Numbered from the stretch's first letter, positions 17,084-26,900 are shown. The stretch: 64,000 nt of DNA from Bordetella bronchialis (GCF_001676705.1 NZ_CP016170.1:1116001-1180000); one strand, 5' to 3'. The notes: a model not told the origin generated them from the letters alone. Numbers and translations are program-made.

Positions 17084-17132
17084 AGGTCTACCTGTTGAGC
17101 CGGATAGCTTAGGCGGGATTGATGACGGACAG

Positions 17133-17144
17133 ATGTCTAGATGT
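17133..17144. promoter_or_regulatory. Candidate PhnF (HutC-type) operator upstream of phnM
   Basis: GTCTAGAT (17135-17142) matches seven of eight positions of the GntR/HutC consensus GTMTAKAC. It lies about 50 bp before the minus-strand phnM and just past the end of phnF. A weaker second copy, GTCTACCT at 17096-17103, overlaps the phnM ribosome binding site. Confidence 0.4.
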
Positions 17145-17185
17145 GTTGCGAGACGCGGCGGCCCCTGGGGAGCGGGCCGCCGGGG

Positions 17186-17938
17186 CTAGTCCTGGTCGTT
17201 GACCATGAGCTGCACCCAGTCGCCGGAGAACCGCGTGACGCTGTATTGCAGCGGCAGCTTGTCCTGGTCGACGTTCAAGGCCTCTACCTTCAGGATGGGG
17301 CGGGTCTTGGGCTGGGCCAGCAGGCGCGCGACATCGTCGTTGGGCAGCGTGGCGGTGATACGCGACCACTTGCGGGTGTAATCGGCGATACCGAACTGGC
17401 GATAGGTCTTGGAGATCGAGCGCGTGGCGTTCAGCTTGTCCACGAAGCCGGGAAAGCGCTTTTCGTCGAAATAATGCTCGGCCACGCTGATGGTGCGGTT
17501 TTCGGTTTTGCCGACCAGATGCACGCGCAGCAGGGCCGCGTTGCGCGCCAGGCCCAGGTGCTGCGCGATGTCGGCCGACTTGACGGTGCCGCTGTCCAGC
17601 ACATGCGTATGGCCCAGTACGCCCTGGCTGCCGAGATTCTCGGAAAAGCGCGTGCGCTTGCCGATGGCGTAATCGATGGCATGCTCCTGCACGAAAGTCC
17701 CGCGGCCCTGCTCGATGCGCACCAGGCCGCCTTGCTCCAGCGCCCCCATGGCGCGCCGTATCGTGTGGCGGTTCACGGAGAACTTGGCGGCAAGCTCCGG
17801 CTCCGGCGGCAGCTGTTCGCCGGGCACGTAGCGCTTGTTGCGTATGTCCGTCGCCAGGGCCTCGCCGATTTGGCGCCAGATGGCGATGCCCGATCCTCTT
17901 TCCACCATGATGTCGTCCCGTTGCGCAGGCGTAGTCAT
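17186..17938 (-). CDS. phnF: GntR/HutC-family transcriptional regulator PhnF
   Basis: A 250-residue regulator. The N-terminal winged helix (about residues 15-80; SVNRHTIRRAMGALEQGGLV) is the GntR DNA-binding domain, and the C-terminal UTRA domain (about 100-245) is expected to bind an effector. Position next to the divergent phnG operon supports the PhnF name and repression of C-P lyase genes. The start chosen is ATG 17938 with GGGTGA upstream; GTG 17965 and ATG 17918 are alternatives. The ligand is not readable. Confidence 0.9.
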   Translation of the reverse strand: MTTPAQRDDIMVERGSGIAIWRQIGEALATDIRNKRYVPGEQLPPEPELAAKFSVNRHTIRRAMGALEQGGLVRIEQGRGTFVQEHAIDYAIGKRTRFSENLGSQGVLGHTHVLDSGTVKSADIAQHLGLARNAALLRVHLVGKTENRTISVAEHYFDEKRFPGFVDKLNATRSISKTYRQFGIADYTRKWSRITATLPNDDVARLLAQPKTRPILKVEALNVDQDKLPLQYSVTRFSGDWVQLMVNDQD

Positions 17939-17970
17939 AAAAAATTCACCCACATCGTGCTTCACTGCGG

Positions 17971-18018
17971 TTGAACTTTGCTGTCCGGGCGATCATACTA
18001 CATCTACTCGTATAGACG
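17971..18018 (+). promoter_or_regulatory. phnG operon promoter with PhnF operator
   Basis: TTGAAC (17971-17976) and CATACT (17994-17999) are 17 bp apart. Directly downstream, CGTATAGACG (18009-18018) contains GTATAGAC, an exact match to the HutC-subfamily consensus GTMTAKAC. The site would cover the start of transcription, the usual layout for repression. It lies in the divergent phnF-phnG gap, 14 bp before the phnG ATG. Confidence 0.6.
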
Positions 18019-18031
18019 TTTAGAGGTAACC

Positions 18032-18496
18032 ATGATTTCGGATACCGGTGGACAGCCCCACGCCCCGCGCGCCGCCTGGATGCGCGTGATGGCCTTGGCG
18101 GATCCCCAGGCGCTGGCCGGCGCCTATGCCGGGCTGGGCGCGTTGCCCGGCTACCGCAAGCTGCGCGCGCCGGAGACCGGCATGGCGATGGTGCGCGGCC
18201 GTGCGGGCGGGACCGGCGCGCAATTCAACCTGGGCGAGCTTTCCGTGACGCGCTGTACCGTCGCCTTCGACGACGGCGTCGTCGGCACCGCGTATGTGCG
18301 GGGGCGCGCGCCGCGCCACGCGGAGCAGGCCGCCGTCCTGGACGGCCTGCTGCAGATGGATGCCTGGCGCGAGCGCGTGCGGCGCGACGTTATCGAGCCG
18401 CTGGCGCGCGCCCATGCCGAGCAGGCCGCCGCGCGCGCGGCGGCCGCCGGACAGACGCGCGTCGATTTCTTCACCATGGTGCGCGGAGAGGACTGA
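18032..18496 (+). CDS. phnG: C-P lyase core subunit PhnG
   Basis: PhnG is a structural subunit of the PhnGHIJ core complex, which with PhnI helps install the phosphonate on ribose triphosphate. The 154-residue protein has the family pattern WMRVMALADP, then GELSVTRCTVAF and GTAYVRGR, and a C-terminal DFFTMVRGED. ATG 18032 has AGAGG upstream. First gene of phnGHIJKLM, in which genes are separated by one or two bases or overlap. Confidence 0.94.
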   Translation: MISDTGGQPHAPRAAWMRVMALADPQALAGAYAGLGALPGYRKLRAPETGMAMVRGRAGGTGAQFNLGELSVTRCTVAFDDGVVGTAYVRGRAPRHAEQAAVLDGLLQMDAWRERVRRDVIEPLARAHAEQAAARAAAAGQTRVDFFTMVRGED

Positions 18497-18497
18497 C

Positions 18498-19124
18498 ATG
18501 ACGATGCATCACACCGCCGCCGCGCACGCCGCGGCGGCCGCCGCCACGCTGCTGCCGGGATTCGACGATCCGGTCGGCGGCGCGCAGGCCACCTTTCGCG
18601 CCGCGCTGCAGGCGCTGGCCCATCCCGGCGCGATCCAGTCGCTGGACGCCGCCAGCGGGGTGCCCGATGGCCTGTCGCCCGCGATGACGGCCATGCTTCT
18701 GGCACTGGCCGATATCGACGCGCCCGTGTGGCTGCCCGCGGATGTCGGGGAAACGGTGCGGGGCTTCCTGCGCTTCCACTGCGGCTGCCCGCTGGTGGAC
18801 GAGCCGGCGCAAGCGCGTTTCGTCGCCGTGCCGGCGGGCTGCGCGGCGCCCGCGCTGGATCGGTGCGACGCCGGCGATCCCGCCTATCCGGACCGGTCCG
18901 CGACCTTGCTGCTGGAAGTCCAGGCCTTCGACGCCGATACGCCGTTGACCCTGTCCGGGCCGGGAATTCCGGGCAGCCGCGCCTTGCGCGTGCAGGGCCT
19001 GCCCGCGGGCTTCCAGGCGCAATGGGCGGCCAATCATGCGATGTTCCCGCTGGGCGTGGACCTGTTCCTGACCCAGGGCAGCCGGCTTTGCGGCCTGCCG
19101 CGCACCACGCGGATGGAGAACTGA
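18498..19124 (+). CDS. phnH: C-P lyase core subunit PhnH
   Basis: PhnH is a pseudo-PLP-transferase-fold subunit of the C-P lyase core. The 208-residue sequence has LLPGFDDPVGGAQATFRAAL and LAHPG near the start, and HAMFPLGVDLFLTQGSRLCGLPRTT at the end, both typical. The N-terminus (residues 2-20) is an Ala-rich extension. It starts 2 bp after phnG. Confidence 0.94.
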   Translation: MTMHHTAAAHAAAAAATLLPGFDDPVGGAQATFRAALQALAHPGAIQSLDAASGVPDGLSPAMTAMLLALADIDAPVWLPADVGETVRGFLRFHCGCPLVDEPAQARFVAVPAGCAAPALDRCDAGDPAYPDRSATLLLEVQAFDADTPLTLSGPGIPGSRALRVQGLPAGFQAQWAANHAMFPLGVDLFLTQGSRLCGLPRTTRMEN

Positions 19125-19125
19125 T

Positions 19126-20295
19126 ATGTACGTTGCCGTGAAGGGGGGCGAGCGCGCCATCCTGAATTCCTACCGCATGCTGGACGGCTATCGCCGCGGG
19201 GATCCCGCGGTGCCCGCCCTGACGCTGGCGCAGATCCGCGAGCAAATGCCGCTGGCGGTCGCGCGCGTCATGGCCGAAGGATCGCTTTACGATCCGCACC
19301 TGGCGGCGCTGGCGCTGAAACAGGCGGCCGGCGATGCCATCGAGGCGGTCTTCCTGCTGCGCGCCTACCGCACCACGCTGCCGCGCTTCGGCTACACCCA
19401 GCCGCTGGATACGGCCCGCATGGGCTTGCAGCGGCGCATCTCCGCCACCTTCAAGGACATACCGGGCGGCCAGGTGCTGGGGCCGACCTACGACTACACC
19501 CAGCGCCTGCTGGACTTCAGCCTGGAGGACGACGCGCCGCCGCCGCCGCTGCCGCCCGCGCAGGAACCCGTGGCCGCCCGCATGCCCCGCGTCACGGACC
19601 TGCTGCGGCGCGAATCGCTGGTGGAGGACGAGGCCGTCCCCCCCGGCGATCCCGCGCCCTTCGACCTGACGCGCCAACCGCTGTCCTTCCCGGCATCGCG
19701 GGCCGCGCGGCTGCAGAATCTCGCGCGCGCCGACGAGGGCTACCTGCTGTCCATGGGCTATTCCACCCAGCGCGGCTATGGCAATACCCACCCCTTCGCC
19801 GCGGAGATCCGCTACGGCACGGTCGAAGTGGAGATGTACGTCGAAGAACTCGGCTTTACGGTGACCGTGGGCGAGATCGAAGTGACGGAATGCCAGATGG
19901 TCAGCCAGTTCGCCGGCGATCCCCAGGAAGGCCCCCGGTTCACCCGGGGCTACGGCCTGGTCTTCGGCTATGGCGAGCGCAAGGCCATGTCCATGGCGCT
20001 GGTGGACCGCGCGCTGCGCGCGGCCGAGCTGGGAGAAGCCGCCGACTCGCCGGCCAACGACCAGGAGTTCGTGCTGTATCACAGCGACAATGTCGAGGCC
20101 TCCGGCTTCGTGCAGCACCTGAAGCTGCCGCACTACGTGGACTTCCAGGCCAATCTGGAACTGGTGCGCCGCATGCGCGCAGAGCTCGCCGCGCGGGCGG
20201 GCGCCGGACGCGCCGCCGGTGCCGCCACCCAAGACGACGATACGGCGGCCGCGCGCGCGGCCGCTTCCACCCTGGACGAGGCCATTGCATCATGA
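19126..20295 (+). CDS. phnI: C-P lyase core subunit PhnI
   Basis: PhnI is the nucleosidase-type subunit that, with PhnG, H and L, exchanges adenine of MgATP for the phosphonate. The 389-residue protein starts MYVAVKGGERAI, and has GYTQPLDTARMGLQRRISATFKDIPGGQVLGPTYDYTQRLLDF and HSDNVEASGFVQHLKLPHYVDFQ, all conserved blocks. The last 30 residues are an Ala-rich low-complexity tail. Its stop overlaps the phnJ start as ATGA. Confidence 0.96.
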   Translation: MYVAVKGGERAILNSYRMLDGYRRGDPAVPALTLAQIREQMPLAVARVMAEGSLYDPHLAALALKQAAGDAIEAVFLLRAYRTTLPRFGYTQPLDTARMGLQRRISATFKDIPGGQVLGPTYDYTQRLLDFSLEDDAPPPPLPPAQEPVAARMPRVTDLLRRESLVEDEAVPPGDPAPFDLTRQPLSFPASRAARLQNLARADEGYLLSMGYSTQRGYGNTHPFAAEIRYGTVEVEMYVEELGFTVTVGEIEVTECQMVSQFAGDPQEGPRFTRGYGLVFGYGERKAMSMALVDRALRAAELGEAADSPANDQEFVLYHSDNVEASGFVQHLKLPHYVDFQANLELVRRMRAELAARAGAGRAAGAATQDDDTAAARAAASTLDEAIAS

Positions 20296-21179
20296 CCGCC
20301 ACCGACGTCGCGCGCGACCCGCATTACAACTTCGCCTACCTGGACGAATCCACCAAGCGCATGCTGCGCCGGGCCTTATTGAAGGCCGTGGCCGTGCCCG
20401 GCTACCAGGTCCCCTTCGGCGGCCGCGAAATGCCGCTGCCCTACGGCTGGGGAACCGGCGGCATCCAGGTGACGGCCGCCATCATCGGCGCCGGCGATGT
20501 GCTGAAGGTCATCGACCAGGGATCGGACGACACCACCAACGCCATCAACATCCGCCGCTTCTTCGCCCGCGTCACGGGCGTGCGGACCACCGAATCGACG
20601 CGCGAGGCCACGATCGTGCAGACCCGCCATCGCATACCGGAAACGCCGCTGCGCGAAGGCCAGGTGATGGTGTTCCAGGTTCCCATCCCGGAACCGCTGC
20701 GCTGGCTGGAGCCCAGCGAAACCGAAACGCGGACCATGCATGCCCTGGCGGAGTACGGCGGCATGCACGTCAAGCTGTACGAAGACATCGCGCAGCACGG
20801 CCATATCGCCACCACGTACGACTATCCGGTCGTGGTCAACGACCGCTACATGATGCGGCCTTCGCCCATACCGAAGTTCGACAATCCCAAGCTGGACGGC
20901 AGTCCGGCCCTGATGCTGTTCGGCGCCGGCCGGGAAAAGCGCGTCTACGCCGTACCGCCCTACACCCGGGTACGCAGCCTGGACTTCGAGGACCACCCCT
21001 TCACGGTAGAGAAATGGCGGGATTGCTGCGCCCTGTGCGGATCGCGCGACAGCTTCCTGGACGAGATCATCCTGGACGACGAAGGCACGCGCCGGTTCGT
21101 CTGCTCCGATACGGAATACTGCGCGGACCGCCAGTCCGCCGGACACCAAGGCCCGCGGGTCGAGGAGAACGCGGCATGA
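20292..21179 (+). CDS. phnJ: Radical SAM C-P lyase PhnJ
   Basis: Cleaves the carbon-phosphorus bond of alpha-D-ribose 1-methylphosphonate 5-phosphate, releasing methane and the 1,2-cyclic phosphate. The 295-residue protein has the unusual C-terminal cluster motif CxxC-x21-C: Cys246, Cys249 and Cys271, plus the conserved Cys277 (E. coli 241, 244, 266 and 272). Gly37 corresponds to the E. coli glycyl-radical Gly32. All residues needed for activity are present. It overlaps phnI and phnK by 4 bp each, so stoichiometric coupled translation is likely. Confidence 0.97.
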   Translation: MTATDVARDPHYNFAYLDESTKRMLRRALLKAVAVPGYQVPFGGREMPLPYGWGTGGIQVTAAIIGAGDVLKVIDQGSDDTTNAINIRRFFARVTGVRTTESTREATIVQTRHRIPETPLREGQVMVFQVPIPEPLRWLEPSETETRTMHALAEYGGMHVKLYEDIAQHGHIATTYDYPVVVNDRYMMRPSPIPKFDNPKLDGSPALMLFGAGREKRVYAVPPYTRVRSLDFEDHPFTVEKWRDCCALCGSRDSFLDEIILDDEGTRRFVCSDTEYCADRQSAGHQGPRVEENAA

Positions 21180-21955
21180 TGGCGCCCACCCCTTTGCTTT
21201 CCGTGCGCGGCATGACGCATACCTGGGACGGCGTGCACGGCTGCCGGGACGTCGATTTCGACCTTTATCCCGGCGAAGTGCTCTGCGTGGTCGGCGAATC
21301 CGGCTCCGGCAAGAGCACCCTGCTGCAGGCGGTGTCCTGCCAGGTCGCGCCCCAGGCCGGCAGCGTGCGCTACGACCTGCGCGAAGAAGGCCCCACCGAC
21401 CTGGCCACCTTGTCGCGGGCGCGGCTGCGCCTGCTGGCCCGCACGGATTGGGGCTTCGTGCGGCAGAATCCGCGCGACGGCCTGCGCATGCAGGTCAGCG
21501 CCGGCGCCAATATCGCCGAACGCCTGATGGCGGTGGGCCAGCGGCACTATGGCGGCCTGCGCGAAGTCGCCGGCAATTGGCTGCACAAGATGGAGATCGA
21601 CGTGGGCCGGCTGGACGATGCGCCGGCCTCGTTTTCCGGCGGCATGCAGCAGCGGCTGCAGATCGCGCGCAACCTGGTGACGCATCCGCGCATGGTGTTC
21701 ATGGACGAGCCGACCGCCTCGCTCGATGTCTCGGTGCAGGCGCGGCTGCTGGACCTGCTGCGCCAGCTGGTGTCCGACCTGGGCCTGGCCGCCATCGTCG
21801 TCACGCACGATCTGGCCGTGGCGCGCCTGCTGGCGCATCGCACGCTGGTGATGCGCGGCGGCCGCGTGGTGGAAAGCGGGCTGACCGACCAGATCCTGGA
21901 CGATCCGCAGCATCCGTACACCCAGCTGCTCGTTTCGTCCATTTTGAGTAATTGA
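21176..21955 (+). CDS. phnK: C-P lyase ABC-type ATPase PhnK
   Basis: ABC-family ATPase that docks on the PhnGHIJ core rather than on a permease. The 259-residue protein has Walker A GESGSGKST, the Q-loop segment FVRQNPRDGLRM, signature FSGGMQQR and Walker B MVFMDEPTASLD, followed by the H-loop THDL. It starts ATGATG overlapping the phnJ stop. Confidence 0.95.
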   Translation: MMAPTPLLSVRGMTHTWDGVHGCRDVDFDLYPGEVLCVVGESGSGKSTLLQAVSCQVAPQAGSVRYDLREEGPTDLATLSRARLRLLARTDWGFVRQNPRDGLRMQVSAGANIAERLMAVGQRHYGGLREVAGNWLHKMEIDVGRLDDAPASFSGGMQQRLQIARNLVTHPRMVFMDEPTASLDVSVQARLLDLLRQLVSDLGLAAIVVTHDLAVARLLAHRTLVMRGGRVVESGLTDQILDDPQHPYTQLLVSSILSN

Positions 21956-21956
21956 T

Positions 21957-22670
21957 ATGACTTCGCGACACATCATGCTAGAGGCGCGTGGGCTGTCCAA
22001 GCTGTTCACGCTGCACAACCAGGGCGGCATCACGCTGCCCGTCCTGCGCGACGTTTCCTTCGACGCGGCGCGCGGCGAATGCCTGGTGCTGGCCGGGCCG
22101 TCGGGCACGGGCAAGAGCACGCTGCTGCGCTGCCTGTATGGGAACTACCTGGCGACGGCCGGCAGCATCCATGTGCGCGACGGCGAAGAATGGGTCGAGC
22201 TGACCCGCGCGCCGGAGCAGCGGGTACTCAAGCTGCGCCGCGACGCGATCGGTTATGTCAGCCAGTTCCTGCGGGCGATTCCGCGCGTTTCGACGCTGGA
22301 TGTCGTGGCCGATCCGCTGCGCCAGCGCGGCGTCGCGGTGGCCCAGGCGCGCGAACGCGCCGCCGCCTTGCTGGAACGGCTGCGCCTGCCCCGGCGCCTG
22401 TGGGATCTGCCGCCGGCCACCTTTTCCGGCGGCGAGCAGCAGCGCGTGAACATCGCGCGCGGCTTCATAGGCGGGCATCCGCTGTTGTTGCTGGACGAGC
22501 CGACGGCTTCGCTGGATGCCGGCAACCGCGAGGTGGTCGTCTCGCTGATCCGCGACGCGGTGGCCGAAGGGCGCTGCGTGGTGGGCATCTTCCATGACGA
22601 CGCCGTTCGCGACGCCGTGGCCACCCGCATCCTGGCCCTGGAACCGGCCATCGCGGCCTTGCAGGAGTAA
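21957..22670 (+). CDS. phnL: C-P lyase ABC-type ATPase PhnL
   Basis: Second ABC ATPase of the C-P lyase complex, required for forming the ribosyl triphosphate intermediate. 237 residues with Walker A GPSGTGKST, signature FSGGEQQRVN and Walker B LLLDEPTASLD. It starts 1 bp after phnK. ATPase motifs are intact. Confidence 0.95.
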   Translation: MTSRHIMLEARGLSKLFTLHNQGGITLPVLRDVSFDAARGECLVLAGPSGTGKSTLLRCLYGNYLATAGSIHVRDGEEWVELTRAPEQRVLKLRRDAIGYVSQFLRAIPRVSTLDVVADPLRQRGVAVAQARERAAALLERLRLPRRLWDLPPATFSGGEQQRVNIARGFIGGHPLLLLDEPTASLDAGNREVVVSLIRDAVAEGRCVVGIFHDDAVRDAVATRILALEPAIAALQE

Positions 22671-22672
22671 TC

Positions 22673-23875
22673 ATGACCACCACATTGCTGACCCACGCCC
22701 GCATCGTGCTGGCCGACGACGTCCTGGACGGCGCATCGCTGCTGCTGGAGGACGACCGTATCGCCGCCGTCGACCCGGTGAACGCCCGCGCCGACCATGT
22801 CGTCGACCTGCGCGGCCATACGCTGATGCCGGGCCTGATCGACCTGCACTGCGACGCCATCGAGAAAGAAGCCGAGCCCCGCGCCCGGGTTCTGTTTCCC
22901 CTGGAATTCGCCGTGGCGCAGATAGACCGGCGCAACGCGGCGGCCGGCATCACCACGCCCTACCATGCCGTGTCCTTCGCCAATCGCGAATGGGGCGTGC
23001 GCAACAACGACACGGCCGCCGAGGTCATCCGCAGCCTGCACGCCTTCCGCCCGCATAGCCTGGTGGACAACCGCGTGCACTGCCGCTACGAGGTCACCGA
23101 TCCGTATGCCGTGCCGGTCCTGACCGCGCTCATGGACGAAGGCATGGTGCAACTGCTGTCCGTCATGGACCATTCGCCGGGGCAGGGCCAGTTCAAGACC
23201 CTGGATGCCTACCTGGAATACATGATGGGCAACCATGGCATGAGCCGGGAACAGGCGGAAGAGGCCGCGCGCGCCAAGACGGTCGCGCAGGAAGGCGCGG
23301 TAGGGCGCGTGGAACACCTGCTCGAACGGGCGCGCCGCCACGGGATCCCGACCGCCAGCCATGACGACGATTCGGTGCATCGCATCGCCGCGATGCGCGC
23401 CCTGGGCGTGGCGATGAGCGAGTTTCCCATTACGCTGGATACCGCCAAGGCCGCCGTATCCTGCGGCCTGCCCACCATCCTGGGCGCGCCCAATGTCTTG
23501 CGCGGGCAAAGCCAGAGCGGCTCGATACGGGCCATCGACGCGATACGCGCCGGCGTTGCCAGCTGCCTGTGCTCCGACTACCAGCCGTCCACGCTGATCG
23601 CGGCGGCCTTCGTGGCGGCGCGCCAGGCGTCGCTGCCGCTGCCGCAGGCCGTCGCGCTGGTATCCGCCAATCCGGCCCAGGCCGCCGGCCTGACCGACCG
23701 CGGCCGTATCCAGGCGGGGCTCAGGGCGGACCTGACGGCCGTCGCCATGGTGGGCGGCCAGCCGCTGGTCAGCCACACGTGGAGCGCGGGCCGCCTGGTT
23801 TTCTCGGCCGGCTACGCGCGCGCGGCCGATCCGCTGGCCGCCATGCGCGGCGAGGGCGCCGCCGTCGCGGCCTAG
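22673..23875 (+). CDS. phnM: PhnM: ribose 1-methylphosphonate 5-triphosphate diphosphatase
   Basis: Removes pyrophosphate from the 5-triphosphate intermediate, preparing the PhnJ substrate. The 400-residue amidohydrolase has DLHCD (HxD motif), VMDHSPGQGQF, SHDDDSVH and CSDYQPS as metal-ligand or active-site segments. It closes the C-P lyase operon, 2 bp after phnL. A second, different PhnM is encoded at 15887-17083. A strong hairpin follows the stop. Confidence 0.94.
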   Translation: MTTTLLTHARIVLADDVLDGASLLLEDDRIAAVDPVNARADHVVDLRGHTLMPGLIDLHCDAIEKEAEPRARVLFPLEFAVAQIDRRNAAAGITTPYHAVSFANREWGVRNNDTAAEVIRSLHAFRPHSLVDNRVHCRYEVTDPYAVPVLTALMDEGMVQLLSVMDHSPGQGQFKTLDAYLEYMMGNHGMSREQAEEAARAKTVAQEGAVGRVEHLLERARRHGIPTASHDDDSVHRIAAMRALGVAMSEFPITLDTAKAAVSCGLPTILGAPNVLRGQSQSGSIRAIDAIRAGVASCLCSDYQPSTLIAAAFVAARQASLPLPQAVALVSANPAQAAGLTDRGRIQAGLRADLTAVAMVGGQPLVSHTWSAGRLVFSAGYARAADPLAAMRGEGAAVAA

Positions 23876-23891
23876 CCCGCGGGGCAGGAAC

Positions 23892-23930
23892 CATTCCGCG
23901 AAACCGCCACATAAGGCGTTTTGCGGAATG
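23892..23930 (+). terminator. Strong hairpin between phnM and the effector-like gene
   Basis: CATTCCGCGAAAC (23892-23904) pairs with GTTTTGCGGAATG (23918-23930), one mismatch in 13. The stem continues inward (CGCC/GGCG) to a loop of about six bases (ACATAA). It fits a terminator for the phn operon but lacks a U-run. Its right arm ends five bases before the ATG of the next gene, so it would also occlude that gene's ribosome binding site. Confidence 0.55.
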
Positions 23931-23935
23931 TGCCC

Positions 23936-26900
23936 ATGTATGCGAATACTGTTGGTATATCCGGCTTCAGACCCGAGTTCTACCTGCCGTATCCCCAAAA
24001 GCCGGAAGCTCCGGCGGATGGCAGCCCGCAAGGGCCGCCGGCGCCGCCGGGCCCCGGCATCAGCTATCAACCGCAGGTGCACGGCTCGCACGCGCAATTT
24101 CGCGCCAGCGCCGAATTCGCGCGGTACCGCGAGGAATTCCATGCCTTGCTGGACGGCCTGGCGCGGTTCGCCGCGCGGGACGATATGCCGGCCCAGGACA
24201 GGCAGCGAATCGCCGACGGTTTTCATTCCCTGTACCGCCGGCGCTTCGCGGAAGGCCAGTCGTATGTCCACGATGAATTGATCGACGGCATCGGCAAGCG
24301 CTCCCTGGAAAGCCTGTACGCGCTGGTCCACGACGAATCCATCCCGCTGCATATCCGCCGCGCGGAGGCGATCAACCTGTCGGAAAGCCTGGCGGTATGC
24401 GGGCCGGGCACGATCGCCAATCTGGTGACCGCCCAGCGCGCCCTGCTGATGTCGGCCGGGGGCATCAAGGCGCGGCTATGGAAAATGAAGGACCTGTGCG
24501 CGCGCAATGTCCTGACCCAGGCCGCCTCGCAGATGTTCGGGCGGCGCGACGATTACGCCCGCGTGGAAATCCACTTCGTCAATGCGGCATGGAATTACCT
24601 GGCCGACGAAATCGGCCTGGAACCCATCCTGGATTCCTATGCGCCGAATCTGCACCTGGAGTCCCCCGGCTTCCTGCCCGCATGCCGCGAGAAAGTGCTG
24701 GCGGCCATCACGCCAGGCAACCTGGCCAGCCTGCTGGCCGAAGAATGCCTGTCCGCGTTCAACCGCCATGCCGCGCCGCCCGGGCAGCGGCAGGTGTCCT
24801 ATGACGATGCCGTGGCCCAGTCCTTCGATGCCATCCTGGACAACATCCTGTTGGATATGGGCTTGAGCAAGGATCGCTTGACCCTGCACGCCTTCGTGGA
24901 GACCGACGACGACGTCGGATGCTACAGGTTCCGCACGGACGCCACGCTGATCGCGGTGGCGGTCCTGGACATGATCCATGCCGAAGGCCTGATGGACGAC
25001 ATGCCGGTCCATCGGGGCGAATGGCGCGACGAAAGCGGCGCGGTGGAAGCCTTGCTCGCCTACGAGAATCTGGTGTGGCGGTTCAGGTTCGGCCGCGCGG
25101 CCGGCGCCCCCACCTGGGACGCCAGCGCGGGCAGCCCGGAATTGTTGCGGGTTCCGCAATTGCTGCGGTGGATCGATACGCAGCCATCCGGCGCGCCCGA
25201 TGTTCCGGTCCTGGCGGTGCGCGCCGCGATCCGCGCGTCCGATCCGGACGAGCTCATGGCCGTCCCATGGCACTGGCTGCTCGATGCCGATATCGCGCTG
25301 GCGCTGCTGGCGCGCATGGGCGAAGAACGGGCGCGCCGCTATGTGGACGGCCGCGTCGATGGTTTCCTGTATCGGTTTCCGCCGGACCAGCGCGCCGCTT
25401 TCATCGACGGGGCCATGCACCTGGGCGGCGCGGTAACGATCCTGGCGAGCCAGTGGTACCCGAACATGTGGACGCTGTTCAACGAGACGGCCAGGCCCGG
25501 CGGCCCCACCCGCCTGCAGCGCTGGGTGGCGGACCGCAACGTCCGCGCCATCGACGCCGTGCGCGTGCTGGCCGAAGGCGGCTGGGGCGCCGCCACCGAA
25601 AGATGGGGCAAGGGCCACCTGCTGTACGGCATGCTGTGCGGCGACGCCAAGCGCCCCATGCTGTATGACGCGATGGCCGCCGACAACGACGTGGGCATGG
25701 CCGCCTGGGCCCGGCTGCTGTGTTCCGCCGCGGTATTGCCTCATGTCCGCGGGATGCTGGCGGACCTGCTGATCGCCGACCGCAAGCATGGCGTTTCGGC
25801 ACTGGGCGCGGCCATGCATCGCAACTGCGCCAAGGCGGTGGAGGCGTACGGCGCCATGCTTTGCCATCCCGCCATCCTGCCCAGGATCCGGTCCAGGCTG
25901 CCGACGCTGCTCTCGGCCACCGGCCACCGCCACGCGGGACCGCGCGAACGCGTCAATGCCTTGATGTTCGGCATGGATGGCGGCGGCGACCTTGCCATAC
26001 GGGCATATGGCAGGTTGCTGCTGAGCCCCGCGCTTTTTCCGCTGATACGCAAGGAGCTGCCGCGCTACTTCGGCATCGAGCGCGGCCTGGGCCGCCGCAA
26101 TGCCCGCGTCCACAAGCGATCGCCCCTGTGGTGGGCCATGCACGCCGGGCGCGCGGACGCCATCCGGGAATACCGCGCCCTGCTGACGGAGCCGCGCATT
26201 CTGGAACGCTTGAAGAAGTGGCTGCCCGCCTTATGCGCGGCGATGGATCCCGCCGGGCAGGTCACCGCCCTGCACAGCGCGCTGGAAATGGGCCACGCGG
26301 AAGCCATCGACGAGTATCGGCACTTGCTCGCCCATCCCGCCATCGCGCCGCTTATCCAGTCCGCCCTGCCGGTACTGGCGCTGGGCGAAGGCCAGTGGGG
26401 AACGCCGGGCCTGGCGGTGGCGATGCGCCAGGGGCATGCCGCGGCGGTCGCCGCCTACGGGCGGCTGCTGGTGGACGACGCCATCCTGCCCGCCATCCGG
26501 CGCTGCCTGCCGGCATTGCTGACGGCGCGGCCCATGGGCGAGGCCTCCAGCCTGGCGCAGGCGCTGGCCGGCGGACACACCGAGGCCGTGCGCGAATTCC
26601 ATGCCTTGCTGGTGCATCCCCGGATACTGCCGGAGATCATCCCCGTCCTGCCGCGGCTGCTGATCGCCAAAAGCCTTTCCGGCATGGGCGGCCTGCCCAT
26701 GGCGGTGCACGACGGCCATTCCTCCACCATCCTCGCCTATCGCGGCATCCTGGCCGACCCGCGCATCGGGCCGCATATCGAGACAGCGATGATGCGCCGC
26801 CTGGCCCATTCACGGCATGCCGACGCCGCGCGGGTGCTGGCGGCGGTTCCCGATACGGACGGCGCGCCGGTCAGGATTTCGCCCTGGGACATCAAGGTCG

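Noticed and set aside
17938..17965. GTG 17965 as the start of PhnF
   Set aside because: It would place the N-terminus close to the divergent -35 element; ATG 17938 has a usable GGGTGA upstream.
23921..23935. TTG start 15 bp upstream for the effector-like gene
   Set aside because: It lies inside the hairpin arm, and the ATG at 23936 is a better start.
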